Below, piece by piece: positions 54,731-64,000 of a stretch of DNA of 64,000 nt (position 1 is the stretch's first letter; the number at the start of each line of letters is the position of its first letter). A program made the position numbers and the translations under genes. The stretch spans positions 415,902 to 479,901 of the forward strand of contig JAMAHW010000023.1 of the NCBI GenBank assembly GCA_023627715.1. The letters are read 5' to 3'. The stretch comes from Periconia sp. R9002. Taxonomy: Eukaryota; Ascomycota; Dothideomycetes; Pleosporales; Periconiaceae. The notes beneath the pieces are model-generated. The model did not search any database. It saw only the letters and a program-made list of their open reading frames with translations, and was not told the DNA's origin.

Positions 54731-57700
54731 ATGAATCAATGTTGGATACATACCTAATGGAGTATGTAATTAGAGCAGCACTGGTTTTTGTCCAGGTAGC
54801 CAAGGCCTAGCCGGGATTTTTGTTGCTAGGAATTAGTGGATGAATGAATGGATGGGATTCCTACTAAAAGGAGACATAATCGATTTGAAATCTGAGGAAT
54901 TTGTGAGATTGTGCTTTTTTTTTGGTTTAGGGAAGGTGATGTGATGTGGTGTTTGTTCGTGAGTCGATCTTCCTAACGCAAAATTCAAAGTCGAATAGAA
55001 AAAAGGCGTGAGAGGAGTTTTGAGGAGAGAAGATAGATTGACTAGTTACTTGGTTTTTTTGGAAAGGACGTCACATTACCTATGTATGTACGTATGTATA
55101 GACGTACATATGTACCTAAACCTCTTTTCCCTACAAACTTCTTACTTCCCAAAGCATTTTCTGATTAAGAAAATGTACTGTACCGCGTACGTAATGACTA
55201 TTGTTTGATAGCTATACAGATAAACCAGAAATATGAAATAGAAAGAGGAAGTATATCGGTATTGGACCTGTCCAAAAATAAACGTGAACTTGTTAGCTAG
55301 GTTTTGATTTCGTTTTGAGTTTTAAGGTACCTAGTTAATACGTTTAAGAGTTTCTAGTTTATTAAAAATAATAGATGGGTGGACACTGTGATGGATTAAT
55401 TGTACGATCGTTTGAGGAAAAAAACAACGGACTACGTTCGATACTGAAAGAACCGCTTTCCTACAAAACTACGAATTCGAAGACGAAGCAGTAACGTACG
55501 TAACCAAATCCTCGCTTACATCCGTAAATCCATAAACCCGCTCAAATCCGCGACTGCGCTTACACATCTCCCTCCCCTATCCCTACCCTCACAAAAAAAT
55601 ACAAGTTTATTGATTAATCCATTTATTTTCGTGATTACATACATATCCAGCGAAACAAACCTCGCTTGTGCTATTAAATTGATGATGAGAAATCCGCCCG
55701 ACGCGGGTCGGTCGGCGTAACTAATCAACACCCGAGCCGACCCATCCCCGTACTTAACTAAGCGAAAGGAAGGATGCCAAGATGCGAAGCCGAGTTTCCT
55801 CCGTTTCCGTTCCCGCATTTTTTGCTGGTTTGGGGTAACGGTCTAGGCGTCAATGAATGGGGAAAATGGGAGAAGGGGGCGAAGTATTATTAACTGCTTA
55901 GGTGTCAATGTTGTTTGTAAGGTGCTTATGTGGTAAAAGGTATATGAGTAAAGGAAAGGGGTGGTTGATAGATGGATGTAGGCGAGGTGAGGTAAGCGTA
56001 GAAGCCGTAGACGCGCGCGCGCGCACCCGGTGAAGAGCCAGCTTCCTAGGTACATACGTACTTGCGTTTGCTTACTTTACCTACATAGGTAGGCTGTGCG
56101 TATATGTGTGTAATGTGATTATTTTTAGATTTCAGCGCAAACGCGTACATGTTTTCATTTTTTTTTGCCGCTGAGGTTGAACTTCCTTCTTGGGGAAGAG
56201 AGACTTGTTTGAGTACATGGGTAGGTAAGCGTACATTGTGATGCAAGTGCACCCTATATACCCTTTGTACGTTAGGTGGTTATACATGTATGCACGCGCA
56301 ATGTGTTAATATGGATTTATGAAGAGATTGCTGAGAATTGCTGTAAAGGGTATGTGGTGATGTAGTCGCTGTATGTTGCTGTATGCATAGATTGGGTGAT
56401 GACGCAAGGACATGTAAGCTACACATTACACGTGTGATAAGATACCTAGAGGACTGTAGGATGGACGGACCTGCTTTCTGAGTAGGATGTGGGGGTGAGG
56501 AAGCGGGATGGACGCCGGGACCCTTTTTTCTCTTACTCTCAGATTACCGTCATCTCACAGTCGCGAGGGACGACATGGTATCACGTCGTAATCTTTACAT
56601 AGACTCACTTCTCCAACATTGACTTCATTTCCTCGGAGGAAATTCGAGTAGCTCACGGTATGACGCCGATTCGCACAAGAGAAACGAGGTGAAGCAGGTA
56701 CTGTACGTAGTGGTTCCATTCCAGCACTTGGTTCGGCGGCCTCAGGCGTCATCGGCATCATGATCGGCGTGCCAGCTGCCCTTTTGCTCGCGATCCCTGC
56801 CCACCATCTCCACGGTGGTTATGCAGGGTAATTCTTGGCAGAGGGATGGGCGTGTGGTTATGCCTCTTTTTCTCCGCGGGCTGGTTTGGCCGGGCACGCG
56901 AGAGCCAACCAGGGCCGCGACGGAACCGGTTTTGTTTGCCCTGCATAAAAGGGTAGATTTGTTGGCGTGCAGGTTCCCTGTTGGCCGCGGCCATTGGACG
57001 CCCGCGGGGAGTTTCTTCGGGGAAACTTTCTGGGTGATGCGAGCTGGCCGGGTGTTCTCAGAAACAGTCAGGGCAGTACCGTGATGGTACCGTGATGGTA
57101 CAAAGGTAAATCCATCAACCAACTAGTTACCGTCCTTTGCTTTGGCGATTAAGTTGGTGTTGCGAATGCGAGACGAAACAGACGTGAAGAATGGGTGCGC
57201 TTGCAAAAGTTAGATCAATGTGCAGTTCCCGTTCCCCGCCCTGCTGCCGATCACCGTGTCGTCTGGCATCATCGCGCGTGGATGCCCATCGCAGCACGCA
57301 GGGCACGCGAATCAACGGCGCTGCCATTCAGACGACCAAGTAGAGAAAAGGGAAGGTGGGCAGACCAAGGTGAAGCAGCTACTGCTGCAGAGTCGCGCAA
57401 GAGGCTTGCCCTCCCCCGACTCGCCCTTTTTGTCTCGTTATTTTTATGTCTGGCAACAGCTGTTTGTGGGATGAGCATGACGGATGGGTGGGTGGAATGT
57501 GATGCCGGGGTGCGATGTGGTGATGTCATCCCACGTCGCGGCTTCGGGTGCTGCTTTGCAGTGTGGGCCGTTTCCATCATCATCACACTCGCTCCCTCAT
57601 CACGGTGGGTTTCCTTCATGCCCGGCCGTATGCCCCGCGTCATGGGATTGGGCGGATATTATCCGTTGGGGAAGAGGGGAGAAGTTGATGGATTGATAGA

Positions 57701-60356
57701 GAGCATGATGGGCGGTTCGGCGTCCGAGTTTTGATGCGTGTCGACAAGGGAGGGGAATAGAGGATGGATGGAAATAGCTCGCAGATACCGTTTACTGTAC
57801 AAAGTAGTCGATCGTGGCTGGAGCAGTGGCTAGTGCAGGGTAACGAAAGAAAAAAAAAGCTGCGCAACGGCACCCAATCAGAGACCAATGCAACGTTACG
57901 GTTCCCAATTCGACATCGGCGAGGCCGTCTCTTTGTCAGCACATACTGTGTATGCATAGCCACAGCCACAACGTTGAAGTGGCTCTGGACCCTGAAATCT
58001 GACAAGTGGATACTACTGTACCGATATCCTTCCCGCCGGCATCCCCTACTCCCACTAACACACTACTCTAACCGACTACTAGACCATCAACTACCGGCAC
58101 TACCAGACGAGGCGACATGGAACTGCTCCCGACCGACCAGTCTCGTCGCACTGCACCCAAGGCTATGCTTCTGCTGTGCTACTTCGCAAAGAAAAAAAGA
58201 ATAGGAAAAAAAAAAATTCTCCTGTTGAAACCTCCTGTTGAGCGAGCGCATGGTCCGCAATACCAAGATATGGCTTGGCTGTATTGATTTTATTGCCGGG
58301 TGGTGGGTGTGACTAAGAGATAACGTGGTGGTAACCTGACATGGTCGCTTGGACCTGATCTATTGGGAACCTCACGCAGCCATAGTGCGACGACGATTGC
58401 ATGCCCTGATATTGCCTACTGCGCTGATCTGTCCTGCTGTCGTTGGCATTGGAGTTACCAGCGCCCACCGTACTGGGTTGTGGCCGGGATCGAGAGACCA
58501 TCTCCTGTTTCATACCATTGCTGGAGTGGCTGAATGGGCATCATTTTTTTAAGCGATGCTTGGTGGTGTACGTGGAGAGCAGGCATCTACTGATAACACT
58601 TGTTGTTTCTTGTCGACATAGATACGGTTGATTGCGTATTCATCAACGTGTGTTTAGGGTTATTCCCGGACAAAGGCGGCCACGCAGCGCCTCCATGGTG
58701 CGCGTCCAGGGTTTTGGGACTGCTCAGCTGGAAGAAACAGCTTGTTGGCGGATACAAACAGCATTGTCTACGAGTCAACACTAGGTAGTTATTGAACAAA
58801 GCCAGCCAATGGTCACGCGGCATACCATGTGACGCGCGCGTACACACTCCAGAACCGTGGCTTTGACTCACTGGCAGTCATGAAAAGGACAGTCTAGGCA
58901 GTCAACGCGAATGCACTAAAGAGTATATCTCGCCAAGATATTGTACATACATAGCAAAGCAAGCGAATGCGGTTAGGTTGGCAACTGGTACGGGAGATTG
59001 GTTGAGTGAGGCTGCTACGCCACGGACCCTGGCGGTAGGGGATAGATACTGAGATCCGAACCAGATCTGATGCTGACCGTCCAATCTAACGACGGAGCGG
59101 AAATGCGGAGAAGAAGGGTAGGGAGCACAGCACCGACCGAGGGGCGGAGTCAGCGTGGGTAGACGGTAGAAGAGTGTTTTGCTTCATCCGTCCGCGAATG
59201 GATGCACAGACTGGCGGGATGCGGAGGTTGGTGCGGCCAGCAGCGGGTGTATGTTGACACGCACCACCACGTTTCGAGGCTCAAGAGACGGCTGGCCTTG
59301 CCGTATGCAGGGTCACCAGCACCCATTCGACAAAAGGGGAAATGTTGTCCTCTGTTGTATTGCTCGCTCTCGTACCCGATGGTGTATTCTTAGAAATGGT
59401 TGAGTAAGAGAATGATGGGCAGTGGTGACAGGTTACAGGTTACCTTGATAGAAACTGTATACGGTATGCAGAAACGAGGGCCCATCATTGCCTAGACGGG
59501 TGTCGGCAGTACCCATCGGATGGCAGCCGAGCAGGTTGTGCAATCAATCGTGTGCACCATGTCGGCGAGTTTGGGGTTGGGCAAGCCAGCAGGCCAGCAA
59601 AGAAAAAAAATTTTCCTGTTGCTTTGCAAGAATGTTGCATGCATGCTGCTCACACTGACTGGCATGTTCATGTTATCGGCAGGGCTGTGCACATGCAGAG
59701 CTGACAGGGGTTCCTCTACAGGGCTGATAGCGCACAAACTAGTAAAACGCTAGCAGGGTAGGCGGCAAGGACCAGGGCTTGGACTGGTGGCTTCTGGAAG
59801 AAGGGCACGATCTTCGGCCGACGGGGTTGCATACGTCATGGACGCGAGGTTATGAATGCAACCGGTCCCCCTCCCCCAAGCACCGCACCCACTATTGCTC
59901 CGCGCATCATCAGACCAGACGCAAAACCAGAATTACATTACATTGGCACTGACTGGCGTTACTGGCAATTGCACCGCTTCCGAGACGCCCGCCCAAACCT
60001 TTTTCCTTTGCTCACCATAGCATTTGCAACCAAGATTCATCCTTCATCACCTATTCACATTACTAAGGTTCCGGCCCGTTTCTTCAACCCGCACCGCCTA
60101 GCGCCGTTTAGTCTCGTCCATTACACGCTTAGCTCCGAGGCCCGCCGAATGAATACCTAAGCCTTTTTTTCCACTGCATTCCACCACAAAGAAACGAAAC
60201 CCAGACCAGTCCAGTCCAAGCAAGCTTCTTTGACTGAACAATACGGCCGGCCCTACCTGTAGAGTCATAGCCCGTCACTCTTTTCGACAACTATAAAGGT
60301 CGCCACCCGCTCTGGTCCTTGCCCTATCTACTCTACTTTTATCCTTCGGTCCCATT
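54731..60356. other. 5.6-kb gene-free region upstream of the RPN4-like gene
   Basis: No gene supported despite many short ORFs on both strands. Seen: alternating purine-pyrimidine run TATGTATGTACGTATG near 55082-55120, a (CG)7 tract at 56010-56025, several GAAAGAAAAAAAA runs (57846, 58205, 59602), and C-rich, A/T-poor patches at 56.8-57.7 and 59.8-60.3 kb. The last few hundred bases are pyrimidine-rich, like a promoter or 5' leader. It may hold a long regulatory region, an unspliced leader or non-coding transcripts. Confidence 0.5.
56010..56025. repeat. (CG)n dinucleotide tract
   Basis: ACGCGCGCGCGCGCAC, a short alternating CG run able to adopt Z-form; rare in fungal DNA because CpG is mutable. 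Confidence 0.8.
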
Positions 60357-62763
60357 ATGTTGGCACTACCACACAGACGTCAGCACTCTATTCATCATTC
60401 TTCGTCAACCACCACGACACCTACCACCACCGCACAACACTCGACTACGCTTCCTTCACCTCTATCACCACAACCCTTCTCCTTCGACATCCTTTCACAA
60501 CAACTCTCCGCACAGCAATTCGTTGACCAGAAGCTGCTCAACGACTACCTCGAGTCGCAACAGACGACCTACAACCCTCAGCTGGCCCTCGGCACCAGCG
60601 CGTCCAATCCTTTTATGAGCACCTCCTCCTTCGACTTCACCAACCCGCAAATCAGAGTCCAACAGTCGACCCCCATTCCGCAGCACAGCACGGCCTTTTC
60701 CGCCTCCCCCATGCTGTCCACGCACGTCGCCACCACTGCCACAGGCCTCGACGACTGGCCGGCCAATTCGTACAACGCTGGCCTGCAGGGCTCACAAACG
60801 CTCCAAACGCCCCAACAAAGTCGGTCAGAGAGGAATACTCATCAGCGCGCACCCTCGTCGTCGTCGATAGGGTCTGCCGGTTACCAGTACGTCGCCTTCC
60901 CCGAGGCATTGCCTCTCGATTCTACTCGCCCTGTGCGAGTTGACTCATCACCATCCCCCATGACCATATTGAACGCGTTGGCTGACCCATCTTCAAGAAC
61001 CTTCTCGAACGTCGCTTCGAACCATCTCCCAACCCCGACGCACACGCCCACACAAGACTCCTTTATGAGCAATAACAACAACAGCAACAACTTCAATACA
61101 TATACCCCACAGACTAGCAACATAGACTCCACCATGGCTGCTCACATGTCCATGAAGCACGCGCTCATGGACCAACAAGTCCCAGACGATGAGGTCCCGG
61201 GTTTTGCTCATTCAGCGCGGCATAGCGTGTCCAGTTACAATGGTCATGACTCACCGGCAACCCCCCACACGGCGCAAGGAGATGACACGGACTTCAAGCT
61301 GCCCCCCAACGGTGAGACCCTCCAGAAGGTCGATTCATGGCTGTTTAACCAGTTCATTACTTACGAAGACGAAGCAGACGTGCGCACCGTGCCCAAGTTC
61401 GAACGAACATACACAGACGTGGCTGCCGACTACTCATTTGACCCTAACAACATGGTCGTGCAGGCAACGTCAATACCCAACAACAAAAGCAACGCGCTGC
61501 TGTCACCGTACCGCAGTTCAAATCACAACGAACTCATCCAGCGAAGCCTCCAGGCAGCACAGATGGCACGGTCACAATCACCGTCAAGTTCGGCATCAAG
61601 AGGTGACTCACCGTTCCGCCGTGGGTCACCCTATAGGCAGCCCAGCAACAACAGCTTCTCATCACCGCGTTTGGCAGTAGGCACAGCCGCTGCAGCCCGT
61701 GAACAAAAATTGGCCGCCGATGCAGCGCACGCCATGAAGTCGCAAGTGACACCTTCAGAAGACAGCCAGGTCAAGACCATCTCCCCCAAGGACGCTCTGC
61801 TCGACTACCGGGACGCCGATGACGACTCCTCCAAGGTTCCCTTGTTCCCCGATGGGGGTGCGTCGGACTACAGCCAGCAATTCGACAGCGTGGACCGATA
61901 CAGGAACACGACTGCTGCCCAATCGGGGTTTGACACAACATCGCAAACATTCCAGCGCGACAACAGTTGGGCAACCCCTCAATTTTCGCCCAACTTCTCT
62001 CCGGCCGTGACAGGCTCTTCACTTCCAGCCTCTACCTACTCCTTCGCCTCCCCTCCGGTGCAGCGCAACAACAACAACATTCAAAGCCTTTCGTCCAATG
62101 CCACTTCGCAGTATCGAAACGTATCACAGATGAATTTTGCTCCGGATCAAAATCCAGAGTTCCCTGCGCATCTCACATCGATGGAATCGAGCTGCAGCGA
62201 AGCTGGTGGCGACCCGAGCAGTCAGTCGAGCGACCGAGCGGCGCACGCGCTGCCCAAGCCGGTCGACTCCAAGGCGGATTCTGGCACGTACACATGCACG
62301 TATCACGGGTGCACGCAGCGTTTCGAAACACCGCAAAAGTTACAGAAGCACAAGCGCGAAGGGCATCGCAACACGGCCAACCTGGGCATGGGCCCAACGA
62401 GTTCTGCCGGTGGGATGACGTCAGCGGCCCTGCTGGAGCGCAACTCGCAAGCGGGACCACACAAGTGCGAGCGCATCAACCCGACGACGGGCAAGCCTTG
62501 CAACACCATCTTCTCTCGCCCGTACGATCTGACACGGCATGAGGATACCATCCACAACGTGCGCAAGCAAAAGGTGCGCTGCGCGCTATGCGTCGAGGAG
62601 AAGACGTTTTCTCGAAACGACGCACTGACGCGGCATATGGTAAGCATCCACCATCGGATACCCGCACATTCCAAACGCAAGCTAACAGCAGTGACAGCGC
62701 GTCGTTCACCCCGAAGTTGATTTCCCCGGCAAGCACAGGCGCCGCGGAGGTGCTCACGACTGA
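60357..62763 (+). CDS. rpn4: C2H2 transcription factor, RPN4-like
   Basis: Two exons, 60357-62639 and 62698-62763; 782 aa. The 58-bp intron (GCTAAC branch, ACAG acceptor) sits just before the end: splicing adds RVVHPEVDFPGKHRRRGG, completing the last zinc finger, while reading through gives an unrelated tail. Most of the protein is Gln/Ser/Pro/Asn-rich activation region. Zinc fingers: CTYHGCTQRF...H (about 645-670), HKCERINPTTGKPC...RHEDTIH (about 702-735), and VRCALCVEEKTF...RHMRVVH (about 740-767). The second and third match what I recall of filamentous-fungal RPN4, the activator of proteasome and stress genes; orthology is inferred. The gene follows a 5.6-kb empty region. Confidence 0.85.
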
Positions 62764-64000
62764 TTTCCATCTTACGCACGTCCATGTTGGTGGGCCAGCC
62801 CTACGAGATGGCGCCGGGGCTAGCAATGCGGGCGGCTCCCGCCTATCGACCCGACACGATGCACCGCCAGGATGTTGTGTAGCACCCATGGCCACGACGA
62901 GGCCCGTCCAGAACCCTCCAGAATCACCGATGCAGTACACCCGTAAAAAGAAACCAACACCCCCCTGCAACAAAAAAAAATTGAAAAAGCAATGCGATCT
63001 CGGTCGAGATCGATTTGATGGCGCGCCCCTGTACGATATGTTGATTACGAAAGACACGCAAGACATGATGAGCAAGAAAAAAAATTTCCTCCTGCAGCGC
63101 ACCAACACAGCTGCATTCACCGTATTCGCACTGGATTTTGTTTCCCCTTTACCGTTTCTTGCATGGCTTGCGCGTTGAGAATCTTTTCGTCCTTTGCGCG
63201 CTTACTCTGATTTTCCTCAACAAAAATCTCGGGTGTACTCTAATTACCGGAAGCCGGCGGTCGGTCGGATAAGGCCCCCTTCCTTGGCGTTTTGTCTATT
63301 TTCCCTTTGCTCCGCAGGTTCGGATTTTGGTCGGAGGTTTCGGTTTCGTCTTGGTTTCGAGGTACCGTGTTTTGGCCTTGCGGACATTTCTGTTTTTGGG
63401 CGTTCTCCTTTTTTTTTATGCGATGATGGGACACATGGCTTTTCTTGGTTCATAGGGAAAATGGGGATTTCTATTTATTTTTTATGTTTGGGTAAAATAA
63501 GGTTACACCGTTGGATGGATATGGGTAATATCAAGACTTTTGTCGGGGAAGTACAACAGTACCCTTTTCCTCCGTTTTTTTTTTTCTTTTCCCTTTCTCA
63601 TTTTTGGATATCCGCGATCGATTCAAGAACACACACGATAGAATGTACCACAAACAAACAGCTGTATGTAAACTTAACGAGTAATAATACCAGTAGTTAA
63701 TCGTCTTTACTTGAAGAAAGAAACAAAGAAAGAGTGTGTTGAAATCACTTCGGACAAGCAGCTTTTTTTTTTCTATCTAATTCTTCTTTCCTCCCTATGT
63801 ATACCAACCTCCTACACAATATATATACTATTCATTAATAATACCAGCGCATTTACCTTAGCCCCTCTCAATGCCTACTGTTCTTTCCTAATATCCATAT
63901 CCTTTACTCTACTCTACCCTTACCCTACCTTCTTAGTAATACACACTCTCTTCTTACTTCCTTCCTACTGCCCGGGGCGCCCGGCCGGGACGAGGGCGGA
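62764..64000. other. 3' flank and gene-free tail of the window
   Basis: T-rich and CT-rich sequence without a supported gene. The first kilobase probably holds the 3' UTR of the RPN4-like gene. The last 30 bp (CCCGGGGCGCCC...) are abruptly GC-rich compared with the 300 bp before. Confidence 0.5.

Noticed and set aside
57195..57734. Plus-strand 179-aa frame in the 5.6-kb gap
   Set aside because: Arg/Ala-rich composition follows local GC content; overlaps equally long frames in other phases; no splice or family signal.
59852..60160. Upstream protein-coding exon of the RPN4-like gene
   Set aside because: The 102-aa frame has no donor that joins in phase to a family-like sequence, and the ATG at 60357 gives a full-length protein.
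63194..63700. Plus-strand 168-aa frame in the last kilobase
   Set aside because: Phe/Leu-rich translation of T-rich DNA, probably the 3' flank of the RPN4-like gene.

Overview
The window is nuclear DNA of a filamentous ascomycete, most likely a Dothideomycete and plausibly Pleosporales. Evidence: many short introns (about 47-85 bp) with GT...ACTAAC/GCTAAC...AG signals, two HET-domain proteins, Zn2Cys6 regulators, a PDR-type ABC transporter, an Egh16/Gas1-like secreted protein, a DyP-type peroxidase, and a C2H2 regulator resembling filamentous-fungal RPN4. Exon-intron structures were worked out by hand from splice signals and reading-frame continuity. No bacterial genes, rRNA, confident tRNA or CRISPR were seen.

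Layout. 1-6.2 kb: tail of a GH43 glycosidase, an F-box protein, a small two-exon gene with a weak deaminase-like Cys signature, and a HET protein. 6.3-6.8 kb: palindromes and a 166-bp MITE with TA target duplication. 7.1-14.6 kb: a divergent pair, PDR ABC transporter (-) and Zn2Cys6 factor (+), with a large CGG-rich palindrome in the shared promoter. 18.5-24.4 kb: Egh16-like secreted protein and a 13-exon copper amine oxidase. 24.6-29.1 kb: SDR with a frameshifted tail, GNAT acetyltransferase, and a four-TM membrane protein. 29.6-31.7 kb: decay zone with an MDR (zinc-type alcohol dehydrogenase) pseudogene and a BTB/POZ gene carrying one in-frame stop. 31.9-39.1 kb: AAA+ ATPase (-) divergent from a 1,482-aa ZZ-finger/propeller-like/HET fusion. 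39.4-43.3 kb: Zn2Cys6 factor, NmrA-like protein and a small six-Cys secreted protein, all on the minus strand. 43.3-48.2 kb: gene-poor with decayed coding fragments. 48.2-54.7 kb: DyP peroxidase, cytochrome P450, and a disordered orphan protein. 54.7-60.4 kb: gene-free. 60.4-62.8 kb: RPN4-like C2H2 factor, then a gene-free tail.

The most interesting signal is a pair of exactly 126-bp introns, 110/126 identical, in two unrelated genes: intron 5 of the Zn2Cys6 factor (13619-13744) and the copper amine oxidase (22779-22904). Unrelated introns should share no sequence, so these look like introner-like elements, i.e. mobile or copied introns. Both can fold through a 9-bp stem joining their ends. 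In the amine oxidase the element abuts an older intron directly, with no exon between, making a composite intron removable in two steps.

Functional links visible by position: ABC transporter plus regulator (probable efflux module); DyP peroxidase next to a P450 (oxidative metabolism); secreted Egh16-like and small Cys-rich proteins (possible host interaction); HET, F-box, BTB and AAA genes typical of variable, rearranging parts of fungal genomes.
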